A DNA stretch of 64,000 nucleotides, from the NCBI RefSeq assembly GCF_014356525.2, contig NC_052510.1:17775999-17839998 (forward strand), in the 5' to 3' direction. Source of the stretch: Nilaparvata lugens (taxonomy: Eukaryota > Arthropoda > Insecta > Hemiptera > Delphacidae). The first letter of the stretch is position 1. Every line of letters begins with the position of its first letter. The notes beneath the pieces are model-generated. The model was not told where the DNA came from. It made no database searches and saw nothing but the letters and a program-made list of their open reading frames with translations. This document shows positions 46,500 through 56,850 of the stretch, piece after piece. The position numbers were made by a program, and so were the translations under genes.

Positions 46500-48915
46500 T
46501 GTGGTGCGTTTTTTAACGGCTTCACACATGTAGGGTGAATCTTGTACTGAGTCAATGGTGTAGAGGCTATAAATTTTGCAATGCGTGTGTGGACGCTGAG
46601 TGAACACCAGACTGATTGATTCACTACAAGATTCATACAATTGTCGGAATCGCGGGAGGCCTAAACGCTCGCTCACCCTTGATTCTTCTAATGACAGATT
46701 GTATAATGATGAAATTTTTATAAGTAGTGTAGCGGACGCTAAACACTGAATACGGATACCTTAAAATAATTACCTGTGAAGAATGAGCATACAAAATCAT
46801 ACAGGTCGAGCAAAAATCCCGATGTAGATAATTCACGGGACTGCGTCTCTAATAAGTTCTGAAGGATTAAAATACGGTATTTGAACCAAATATCGTTCAG
46901 AATATACTTCGAGAACAGAGTCTTGTCGGGCATTAAGCTCTATTGTAGGAATTTATATGATCTATAGCTGCATCCGCTGTACAATTGATGTGTTCGCTCC
47001 TAAGTCGAGGTAGGTAACAGATAAAAGCTGATATATGAGCAGGTAAGGACAAAGAATAAATATCTCGATCTGACCCCACTCGCTACATCCACTTAGACCT
47101 GTTCCAGTATCCAGCTTAATTCAATTATTCCAATGATCGTATTCGATCGGTTCTTGATGATATAGAACGTATCAGACACAATAATTGACAGGCTTAAGAA
47201 ATAATCGAACTCAGAAAGCGAATTAACAAAACTGAATATATTATAATAAAATATGTAATCATACAGTGCAGGTTCAGAATTTGATTTACAGGTTGATAAT
47301 AATTTAACATTAATAGAATAGTTAAAAATTTTCTTGTGCTTGCATGATACCATGCGTGATTCAACAGAATTTTACAATTGATAAAATTGAACAGTTTTGA
47401 AAAAAATAGTGAAAAATGAATTATAAAATAATATTTTAAAAATGTTCGGGGTCGTGGTTCAGGCAGCGAAGGATAGCTAATCAACTACAAGTTCGTATGA
47501 ATTAAATAGGAATAAATTCTAGGCTCTTAAATGCTAAAGCGCTTGTCGGCGTGGCCAATAATTTAACGAAGAAAAAATTTATGTTTCTGCACTGAAATAT
47601 TTTTCGAAGCGTAGATTGGGGCCCCTTTTAAACTTATAACTCACGTGAATTTCCTTGGCGGTCGTGGTTTTTCTTCTTTAGATCAAAAATCGTTTGATCG
47701 GCGGCAATCCAGGCTTCGGTTTCAGCACGTGGGGAATTTTGATTTGATATCTCCTTCACCGAATTAATTAAGGGATAATTTACTTTAAACTTCTAATTTA
47801 TCGATTGATGAAAACATAAATTTACAAATAACAAATAAATTGGCCTAAAATATCGGCTCACAAATAGAACATTTAAAATCGAACAAGAAATTTTCACAAA
47901 TAGGTCTTGGTAACTATAAAAAGAGATCTGCACGGTGAGGATTTCAAAAGGGAAGTGCTGTCTTTTCTCTAAGCTTCTAGGCTAGACCTTGCTTCTCAGA
48001 ATCTCGATGTAATAATTTGCATAAAAATTTGCCATTGGTAGAACGCTTGTGACGTAGACATGACGTCAGTGGCAAGCAGTAGAATATAATTCTTTTAATT
48101 ACAATAATAATTCAATTTATGTAATTCTTAAAACTGCTTAATCTTCTGGACATAGTTCCTCTCATACAATGTACATGTGCTAGCGTGAATGATAAGGCAG
48201 GGTTGGTGTCTGATAATAGATTAACATGTGTTGCTTTCAAATGATCACCTTCTTGGTGCTATTTCTATGCACTATGATTGGCTTAGGCTGGCCAAAGAGA
48301 TTTAATTACCATGTGGTTCAGTTGAATTAAATCGTTAATAAATTAATACTCTTGTACAATTTTTATTAGGTTTGAGATTGTTATAATTAATTTCTGCCAT
48401 TTTATCAATAATATAATTTCATGCTATGACCTATTTAGTTACAATAAGACCTGACATATAATATAATTTCTTAAATAATAAATAATTTCAACGATAACAC
48501 ATACATTTTATTTTTTTATTTGAAATTCTTGGTCCTTTATTGATAGTTTTAATTTTTAGAGATGGTATTATATCTTACGTGAAGCCAGCGTGACATTTGA
48601 CAATACTTTGAATCAGTCAGCTGCGTTCGAACTGTTTTAAAAACATCTGATCGATAGTAAACAAAGTGTAACCTCAAAATCAGTGAGCGATTCAAAAATA
48701 ATTTGTGCTTTATTTGCAAAATAATTATAATTTTATTGAATAATTTTCCTAGAAAAATATTCAGTACAGAACGGTACTCTTATCAAATATACAGTTATTG
48801 ATAAGTAAGCTTTATCGCTCGGTCGCTAACTATTCCTTTAGCAAATTCTTTCATTTTAAAAGGTAATCACAATTTTTCTCTCTTTTCATGAGATCTATTT
48901 GAAAGATTCATCACA
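46500..48915 (-). repeat. 3' LTR of the gag-only element
   Basis: 2,416 bp, plus strand from TGTGGTGCGTTTTTTAACGG to GAAAGATTCATCACA. It pairs over its whole length with 52,639-55,042. The ORFs in it (for example 46633-46836 and 47093-47353 minus) are not conserved as proteins beyond the repeat itself. Confidence 0.93.
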
Positions 48916-48932
48916 CAAAAGCCCCCAGGATA
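48916..48932 (-). other. Polypurine-tract-like stretch
   Basis: On the minus strand TCCTGGGGGCTTTTG lies directly before the 3' LTR. A GGGGG run at this place is where plus-strand DNA synthesis is primed in LTR elements; the C and T interruptions make it imperfect. Confidence 0.5.
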
Positions 48933-50381
48933 TTTTAAATAGGTAATTGGGAGACGAGTTGAAACAATGACTATTTGAAAAATCCGATATTGTGATGAAT
49001 ACACTATTTCATCTCCTTACTTCTACGAAAACTCCACACTTAACACTAAAAACAATATATCACGCACTTTTGACTACGAGAAAATAAATAATTGATTGTT
49101 CCTTTCATTGGATACAATCGAAATACAATAATTAATGAGGTCTCTTTGGATCCTTCATTAAAACAACTCCACAACTTCCATTCACGGGTGGCTTATGAGC
49201 AGACCCATAACTATAACAAATATACAAAATTTCACATATTACTTCTTAAGATTTGAATAGTATTTGCAACAAATATAGATTTTCATCATTTTTTCATGGT
49301 TATTACAGGTTTCGACTCTTTATTCTGGCTTTTACATAAATTGGGTGAGAATGTGATTTTACTTCGGTGACTTGACAATCGTCTACCGTTTGACTCGAGC
49401 AATTTCTTATTTGCGCTTAGTACGTTGCGTACAAACAGGGTTACACTTGAAATGGCTTTCTTGATTTTTATCAATGTTGGTTACAAATATTAAGTCTTAC
49501 ATTTATCAATTTGAATTTCAATTCATGATCTTTTGATGCAACAGTAATAAGTTTCACATTTGAAGGTAAGAATTTCATTTTCTTTGGAGTTTTTTAGAGA
49601 TACATTCATATAACACAGAACATGCACATTTCGTGCAAATTAACATAAATATATATTTTTGGTTGCGTTTTTTTTTTATTTATAATTCCACATTAAATAA
49701 CAGGTTACAATAATTAAATAACGATATTGCTTTGATTCTATACATTGACTCTAGGATTTCGCACACATTGGTTGGTGGGACGAAGAAAATTATCGAACAG
49801 GCTTTGGTTCTGAGTAGATTTTTCTATTGATTCTGTATTTCGAGGTTAGATTTACACATTTTTTCAAATAAACTTTGTTTATTTTCTTTCCTCCTATTCA
49901 CTGCTAATTTCATGTTATTTCTAATTTATAATTATTTTCCGTGGATGCTATAATTCTTGTTTCTATTTTTCAGTTGTGTAGATGATATTAGACGATTGTT
50001 TCGGTGATGACTGTAGCACGAGACTGTTGGCTTGATCAGGTTGGTAAATTTTTAGAGTTGTTTTTTAGTTTTATTTTCTTCTGTTATTAAAGTTGATAAT
50101 AAGTTCTTCATTTGATGTGGATTTATAATATTTTCCTCATTAGCTGAGATGCGGCGAAGTTTAGGTTATGTTGATTATTAGGCTGTAGTAGAAAGATGCT
50201 GGTATGCAAAGATATGATTTGATGGGTAGGCTGTGATTATGAAGAAGTTTGATAATTGATGTAATTCACAATGTAGCTTCCAGTTAATTCAAAATGATTT
50301 CTTAAGCCCCCATCTAAATTTGATTCGGTGTCCTTCAAGGTTCCATTCCAATTTGCAACTATCCGTTTTATCAAACTTGGC
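48933..50381 (-). other. Non-coding 3' half of the LTR element's internal region
   Basis: About 1.45 kb of AT-rich DNA lie where pol would be expected. The only ORF of note is 62 residues (49286-49474 minus) and has no pol-like motif. Whether pol was deleted or replaced by other DNA cannot be told from one copy. Confidence 0.6.
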
Positions 50382-50660
50382 TTAAAACGAATGTGCCGGT
50401 GGTGTAGATCATTCTTACAAACATATTTCCTCTTTGTCGGCCGGTGACATGCAGTTTGATATCTTTAAACCTGACATGCCGGTGGTGTCTGTGTGTTTTT
50501 CCAAATGATATTTTCCTTTTTTGCATGCCGGTGTACAGTCTACTTGATTTTAACCGGACATGACTGTGGTGGTTGTAGGTTCCTCTTGACACTACTTTCC
50601 TTTTTTCTTGCATGCTGGGTAGGAAGCTTGATGTACGATTTTAACCTAACATGACGGCGA
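50382..50660 (-). repeat. Four ~85-bp imperfect tandem units
   Basis: On the plus strand each unit holds a TTAAA-C-GACATGCCGGTGGTG-like core (near 50,385, 50,466, 50,551 and 50,640), followed by a T-rich half with TTCCTTTTTTGCATG. In the minus frame 50371-50613 the units read as variants of THRHHRHVRFKDIKLHVTG. The gag-like gene ends within the first unit (stop at 50641-50643). Confidence 0.7.
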
Positions 50661-51807
50661 TGTAGATGAATTCTATTAGATGGTTTCTTTTTTGATGTAT
50701 TGTAATCCTTCTTGTTTGTGGTTTTGATTCATAGGTTTTCAGTTTTGGTAGTGATGTTGGTTTGTTTTGGGTTTCCGTTTTATTTCTACTGTTAAGTGGG
50801 CGATCTTCATGAGTGCTGGGTTTATCTGTTACAGGTGCTGTCCTTGGTGGCTCGGAGATACAGGCGGTCGGCGGTCCGGGCTGCTCTTCAACGTGGTGGG
50901 CAGCGTCCTTGGACTCCTGGTGTCCGGCGCGCGGTGGTACGGGCTGTCCCTCTACCTGATGGGTGTCGTCCTCGTCCTGGCGGGTGATGTCGGCTGGTCC
51001 CTCTCGGCGTTCTGCGGGGTGCGGCGCGACTCCAGTCTTGACATTCTCGGTGGGTTGGTTTTCCATACATGTGTTATGTTCGCTTGCTTGTTTGACTTTA
51101 ACCACCTTTATTGTATCCTTCTCCACATGTATATGTTTCTTAATGCTGACTTCGACGCTGATTTTTCCCATATGCATATCTTCAGATATCCTATCCAATC
51201 GGTTATTTGTTTCTAAAATTGATTTATCCAGACACTCAGCTAATTTTTTGATGGTTTTATCTGTGTCACAGAATGCTCCATCCATCCGCTGACTCAATTT
51301 CTCCAAACCCTGTTCATTTACCTTCTTTGCTTCTTGAACTTCCCTTTTTAATTCTTCTTTTGTTTGTTTGTTGTCTTCTTTTAATTCTTCCTTTGTTTGA
51401 TCGCTTTTTTCATTTAAGTTTTTTATTTCTGCATTTGTTTTATTTATTGCTTCATTGGTTTCCCTTATTTCTTTCAGGATGAGGGTCCAGTCAACGGCGG
51501 GAGTGGGTGCATGGTTATCGGTTAGCCGCTGGTTTTTTATCCGAGCAACGGTGCGAGAAATGGGAGTTCCTGTTTCTGAGACGTCATCGACTGAGTGCTC
51601 TTCTGATGTTTCATCCTCCGTCTCTTGGGCTGCCGACGGATCTTCCACTAGGATGCAGCTCTCCTCCACCTGTGTCGAAGATAAATCATCCAGTACATTG
51701 GGATGGAAATCGGCGGATGCGGTGGCAGATGCGGATGGCGGCGAACAATCGGGTGAGATGTCCTCGGTGTCCGACAGACTTGGGTTGACCTGGTCGTTTC
51801 CTGCCAT
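50641..51807 (-). CDS. Gag-like coiled-coil protein of the LTR element
   Basis: 388 residues from the ATG at 51807-51805, chosen because its context is strong (A at -3, G at +4) and the acidic protein starts there; the frame is open for 75 more codons upstream (to 52032), but these are hydrophobic and AT-rich like untranslated leader. Residues 1-90 are acidic and Ser-rich; about 107-210 form a long charged coiled coil (KEIRETNEAINKTNAEIKN, KEELKREVQEAKK); 240-388 are Pro/His/Glu-rich with repeated HxVE-QP-PP phrases, ending in a basic stretch. No zinc knuckle, no capsid MHR, no protease. Position right after the primer site and leader suggests a structural, particle-forming role; function is inferred. 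Confidence 0.7.
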   Translation of the reverse strand: MAGNDQVNPSLSDTEDISPDCSPPSASATASADFHPNVLDDLSSTQVEESCILVEDPSAAQETEDETSEEHSVDDVSETGTPISRTVARIKNQRLTDNHAPTPAVDWTLILKEIRETNEAINKTNAEIKNLNEKSDQTKEELKEDNKQTKEELKREVQEAKKVNEQGLEKLSQRMDGAFCDTDKTIKKLAECLDKSILETNNRLDRISEDMHMGKISVEVSIKKHIHVEKDTIKVVKVKQASEHNTCMENQPTENVKTGVAPHPAERREGPADITRQDEDDTHQVEGQPVPPRAGHQESKDAAHHVEEQPGPPTACISEPPRTAPVTDKPSTHEDRPLNSRNKTETQNKPTSLPKLKTYESKPQTRRITIHQKRNHLIEFIYIAVMLG

Positions 51808-52620
51808 GGTTTGTGAGAAAATAATGCGACGAACGTGTGCGGTGAATAAAAACGTGAAAGTGTTGAGATATACAAAATAATTAATAAGAAATCCAATAGA
51901 AATTGCTATAGCTTCGTAGTGAGTGAAATACAGAAAAAGTGGTTTAACAATGTGCTCAGTGATAAAATGAGTCAAGTTAGCAATATCGTTAACATAAAAA
52001 TGACACGAACATACAGGATACACAGTGAACACTTATGCGGTAATACAGGTACGCCTCTTATAATTTATTATTACTATTATATAAATATTTTATTCTTATA
52101 ATTTCTTGCCGCAATTATATATAGGGCTAGTATTCTTCGCAAAATTTTATATAAAAGCAGTGATACTCTGCTTAATTATTCCGCAATATATCCGTGATTT
52201 AATTTTACTTCCCTCTTTATGTTTTAAAAATTTAAAAAATGTAAATAACTTCAATCCTCTTTTCTGTAAATTTTATAAATTGTTTCAATATAGACCTAAT
52301 ATTCTTCAAATAATATGACCTTTCTTATGATATCTCTTATACCTATGACTTATAGTATGACCAATTTTCGAATAACACAATAATAAAATTCTGAGTTCGA
52401 TTTTTTCTCTAAAAATTCATCAATCGATAAATTTCTTTTCTGTTCAAAAATTGGGTATGGTACTTCTTGTTATTTTATATAACAGTGAACAGTTAATATT
52501 AAAATTGAAGAAATTCACAACCATGAATTTTTCAAAAAATTTTCCCGTTGTCAGCGCTATAGTATACTGAGCAACCAAATAATCCTTGTAGTCGATTATC
52601 CACCTCTTCAATGCCTATCA

Positions 52621-52633
52621 CTGTTGGGCGCCA
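52621..52633 (-). other. tRNA primer-binding site
   Basis: On the minus strand TGGCGCCCAACAG begins five bases (TGATT) after the LTR's final CA. TGGCGCCCAAC is the complement of the 3' end of insect tRNA-Lys as I know it; the bases after it match less well. It fixes the element's orientation. Confidence 0.75.
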
Positions 52634-52638
52634 AATCA

Positions 52639-55042
52639 TGTGGTGCGTTTTTTAACGGCTTCACACATGTAGGGTGAATCTTGTACTGAGTCAATGGTGT
52701 AGAGGCTATAAATTTTGCAATGCGTGTGTGGACGCTGAGTGAACACCAGACTGATTGATTCACTACAAGATTCATACAATTGTCGGAATCGCGGGAGGCC
52801 TAAACGCTCGCTCACCCTTGATTCTTCTAATGACAGATTGTATAATGATGAAATTTTTATAAGTAGTGTAGCGGACGCTAAACACTGAATACGGATACCT
52901 TAAAATTATTACCTGTGAAGAATGAGCATACAAAATCATACAGGTCGAGCAAAAATCCCGATGTAGATAATTTACGGGACTGCGTCTCTAATAAGTTCTG
53001 AAGGATTAAAATACGGTATTTGAACCAAATATCGTTCAGAATATACTTCGAGAACAGAGTCTTGTCGGGTTTTAAGCTCTATTGTAGGAATTATATGATC
53101 TATGGCTGCATCTGCTGTACAATTGATGTGTTCGCTCCTAAGTCGAGGTAGGTAACAGATAAAAGCTGATATATGAGCAGGTAAGGACAAAGAATAAATA
53201 TCTCGATCTGACCCCACTCGCTACATCCACTTAGACCTGTTCCAGTATCCAGCTTAATTCAATTATTCCAATGATCGTATTCGATCGGTTCTTGATGATA
53301 TAGAACGTATCAGACACAATAATTGACAGGCTTAAGAAATAATCGAACTCAGAAAGCGAATTAACAAAACTGAAATATATTATAATAAAATATGTAATCA
53401 TACAGTGCAGGTTCAGAATTTGATTTACAGGTTGATAATAATTTAGCATTAACAGAATAGTTAAAAATTTTCTTGTGCTTGCATGATACCATGCGTGATT
53501 CAACAGAATTTTACAATTGATAAAATTGAACAGTTTTGAAAAAAATAGTGAAAAATGAATTATAAAATATTTTTTAAAATGCTCGGGGTCGTGGTTCAGG
53601 CAGCGGAGGATAGTTAATCAACTACAAATTCTTAGAAATTAAATATGAATAAATTCTAGGCTCTTAAATGCTAAAGCGCTTGTCGGCGTGGCCAATAATT
53701 TAACGAAGAAAAAATTTATGTTTCTGCACTGAAATATTTTCGAAGCGTAGATTGGGGCCCCTTTTAAAACTTATAACTCACGTGAATTCCTTGGCGGTCG
53801 TGGTTTTTTTCTTTAGATCAAAATCGTTTGATCGGCGGCAATCCAGGCTTCGGTTTCAGCACGTGGGGAATTTTAATTTAAATATCTCCTTCACCGAATT
53901 AATTAAGGGATAATTTACTTTAAGCTTTTAATTTATCGATTGATGAAAACAGAAATTTACAAATAACAAATAAATTGGCCTAAAATATCGGCTCACAAAT
54001 AGAACATTTAAAATCGAACAAGAAATTTCACAAATAGGTCTTGGTAACTATAAAAAGAGATCTGCACGGTGAGGATTTCAAAAGGGAAGTGCTGTCTTTT
54101 CTCTAAGCTTTTAGGCTAGACCTTGCTTCTCAGAATCTCGATGTAATAATTGCATAAAAATTGCCATTGGTAGAACGCTTGTGACGTAAACATGACGTCA
54201 GTGGCAAGCAGTAGAATACAATTCCTTTAATTACAATAATAATTCAATTTATGTAATTCTTAAAACTGCTTAATCTTCTAGACATAGTTCTCTCATACAA
54301 TGTACATGTGCTAGTGTAATGATAAGGCAGGGTTGGTGTCTGATAATAGATTAACATGTGTTGCTTTCAAACGATCACCTTCTTGGTGCTATTTCTATGC
54401 ACTGTGATTGGCTTAGGCTGGCCAAAGAGATTTAATTACCATGTGGTTCAGTTGAATTAAATCGTTAATAAATTAATACTCTTGTACAATTTTTATTAGG
54501 TTTGAGATTGTTATAATTAATTTCTGCCATTTTATCAATAATATAATTTCATGCTATGACCTATTTAGTTACAATAAGACCTGACATATAATATAATTTC
54601 TTAAATAATAAATAATTTCAACGATAACACATACATTTTATTTTTTTATTTGAAATTCTTGATCCTTTATTGATAGTTTTAATTTTTAGAGATGGTATTA
54701 TATCTTACGTGAAGCCAGCGTGACATTTGACAATACTTTGAATCAGTCAGCTGCGTTCGAACTGTTTTAAAAACATCTGATCGATAGTAACAAAGTGTAA
54801 CCTCAAAATCAGTGAGCGATTCATAAATAATTTGTGCTTTATTTGCAAAATAATTATAATTTTATTGAATAATTTTCCTAGAAAAATATTCAGTACAGAA
54901 CGGTACTCTTATCAATATACAGTTATTGATAAGTAAGCTTTATCGCTCGGTCGCTAACTATTCCTTTAGCAAATTCTTTCATTTTAAAAGGTAATCACAA
55001 TTTTCTCTCTTTTCATGAGATCTATTTGAAAGATTCATCACA
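52639..55042 (-). repeat. 5' LTR of the gag-only element
   Basis: 2,404 bp, same ends as the partner LTR. It should carry the promoter for minus-strand transcription toward the gag gene. Short ORFs at 52972-53217 and 53231-53503 are shadows of the repeat. Confidence 0.93.
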
Positions 55043-55435
55043 ATAGTAATCTCCTATATAATGAAATCTTTACTGTTGCACAGTTGAACAATAGAAGCTA
55101 ATGTGTGAGAATTTGATAGAACAGAGGTGTGAGTAGCCTGTTCATATGCTATATAGGGGCTTGTTCATTAACGTTATCTAGACATTCATCACTAACTATT
55201 ACAGTTCTCAATTTACTACTTTTATCGTGATGCAACTCCCAATAGGTAATTATACTTCTAATCTATAGACTATTTTCCCACTCACCGTCTTCAATATATT
55301 TAAAAATCATCTAAAATAATCTAACACTTTCTCCATCGTCTCTCTCTCTTATTGTTTCTTTCTCGTTTCTCTTTTGATCTTATATTTATAATGATACTTG
55401 AATATGTGTTTGCGATTGATGATATTATTCTTTTC
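55043..55435 (+). other. Sequence downstream of the LTR-element insertion
   Basis: Begins with the right ATAG target duplication (55043-55046). Removing the LTR element would join this to 46,495. Non-coding, ending in a CT-rich tract. Confidence 0.5.
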
Positions 55436-55520
55436 TATTCTTCTTCTTCTTCTTCTGTCTTAGTATTCTGCTTATTCTTATATTCTATTATTCTGCTTAT
55501 TCTTATTCCTTATTCTTCTT

Positions 55521-55551
<31 letters not shown>

Positions 55552-55925
55552 TTTTCTTAGTACTTCTTCTTCTCTTCTTCTTCTTCTTCGTATTCTTTCT
55601 TATTCTTATATTCTGATTCTTATTCTTATTATTCTCTTCTTCTTCTTCTTCTTCTTAATTATTCTTCTTCTTTTCTTCTTCTATTCGTCTTCTTTTATTC
55701 TTCTTCTTATTCTTATTCTTCTTCTTCTTCTTTTCTTCTTCTTCTTATTCTTATTCTCTTCTTCTTCTTCTTTTCTTCTTCTTCTTCTTCTTCTCTTCTT
55801 TCTTCTTCTTCTTCTTCTTCTTTTCTTCTTCTTCTTCTTATTTTTTCTTCTTCTCTTCTTCTTCTTCTTCTTCTTCTTCTTCTTCTTCTTCTTCTTCTCT
55901 CTTTTTTCTTTTCTTCTTTTCTTCT
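55436..55925 (+). repeat. (TTC)n microsatellite, imperfect
   Basis: Nearly 500 bp of TTC runs broken by TTA, TTT and CTC units. Open frames here (193 residues plus, 98 minus) are Ser/Leu- or Arg/Glu-rich artefacts of the repeat. Confidence 0.95.
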
Positions 55926-56360
55926 CTCCTTGATTAATTCAAGATCACAATGCGATGTTCTATTTCTTATTCTATAGTTCAGTTTCATAAGTTCTTCGCA
56001 ATTGTGCACATTCCTTCTTCTCTTCTTTTCTTCCCTATTATTATCATTATTTTCCCTGTGATTTTTCCACTAGCTATCCAGCATGTTCAAATGTTTATTT
56101 CTCTTTCTATATCTATTTATCTTTCTACCTTTTCTCTTTCTATCTGATTACCTTCTACTAATATCCCATATTATATTATAATATCCATATATTTATCCAT
56201 ATAATATTCGATTCTTTCCCACATTAAATCATACTATTCCTCTTCAATTTTATGCGAATATTATTCATTATCAGTTGTATTATGTATCTTTCCTCTATTG
56301 ATAACTTTCTTCAAAGATTTTTCGTTTTTCTGCTGGCTCTTCTTCTCTTTTTCAGTTTTT
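55926..56360 (+). other. Pyrimidine-rich non-coding DNA
   Basis: T/C-rich, AT-rich sequence between the TTC tract and the minisatellite; no feature. Confidence 0.45.
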
Positions 56361-56600
56361 ACTGGATCCCATTTCGCTCTATCTCCACCATGAACACGAT
56401 CTTCCACTACTGGATTTCATCTCTCTCTATCTCACTTGGACTCGATTTTCCACCACTGGATTCCATCTCTCTCTGTCTCCACTTGGACTCGATCTTCCAC
56501 TACTGGATTCCTTCTCGCTCTACCTCCACTTGGACCCGATTCTTCCACTACTGGATACCTACTCGCTCTATCTCCACTTGGACCAGATCTCCCACTACCA
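56361..56600 (+). repeat. ~47-bp minisatellite, five units
   Basis: ACTGGAT recurs at 56361, 56409, 56455, 56502 and 56550 (spacing 46-48 bp), each followed by CCATCTCTCTCT-like sequence and CTCCACTTGGACTCGATCTTCC. A plus-strand ORF (56252-56692) reads it as repeats of HYWIPSRSISTWTRF; I do not regard it as a gene. Confidence 0.85.
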
Positions 56601-56850
56601 GTTCTCCTCAATCTTCATCTTATTCACCATTAGGATTATTCATCACCGAAACTCCACACATCTACATCTTATTGTGTTTAGTGAATTTTTGAACTAGTGC
56701 TTTAAATAGTGAAGGGAGCCGAACTGTCAAGGCATACTGAATGCACTCGAATCAAGAGACTTTTCATTTAGGTTAAGTTTTATCAGTTTCATCCCCATTT
56801 CCCCGTCATGTGTCGTTCTGAGGTCGGTTCACGATTGGTCTGCTGCTTCC

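Larger units (their letters stand above)
46500..55042 (-). mobile_element. Complete gag-only LTR retrotransposon (8.54 kb)
   Basis: Two LTRs (46500-48915 and 52639-55042) with TG/CA ends flank a 3.72-kb internal region. The host sequence carries ATAG on both outer sides (46496-46499 and 55043-55046), a 4-bp target duplication typical of Ty3/gypsy. On the minus strand a primer-binding site follows the 5' LTR and a G-rich polypurine-like stretch precedes the 3' LTR. The only long gene is a gag-like coiled-coil ORF; no protease, RT, RNase H or integrase motif exists on either strand. The element is therefore non-autonomous and must have been moved by another element's enzymes. LTRs differ mostly by small indels, so insertion looks recent. 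Confidence 0.92.

Noticed and set aside
50767..51880. Plus-strand ORFs opposite the gag-like gene (for example 50767-51216 and 51455-51880)
   Set aside because: Mirror frames of the minus-strand gene; the minus frame has the coiled coil, start context and element position.
55352..56009. Long ORFs on both strands (Ser/Leu-rich plus, Arg/Glu-rich minus)
   Set aside because: They are translations of the TTC microsatellite.
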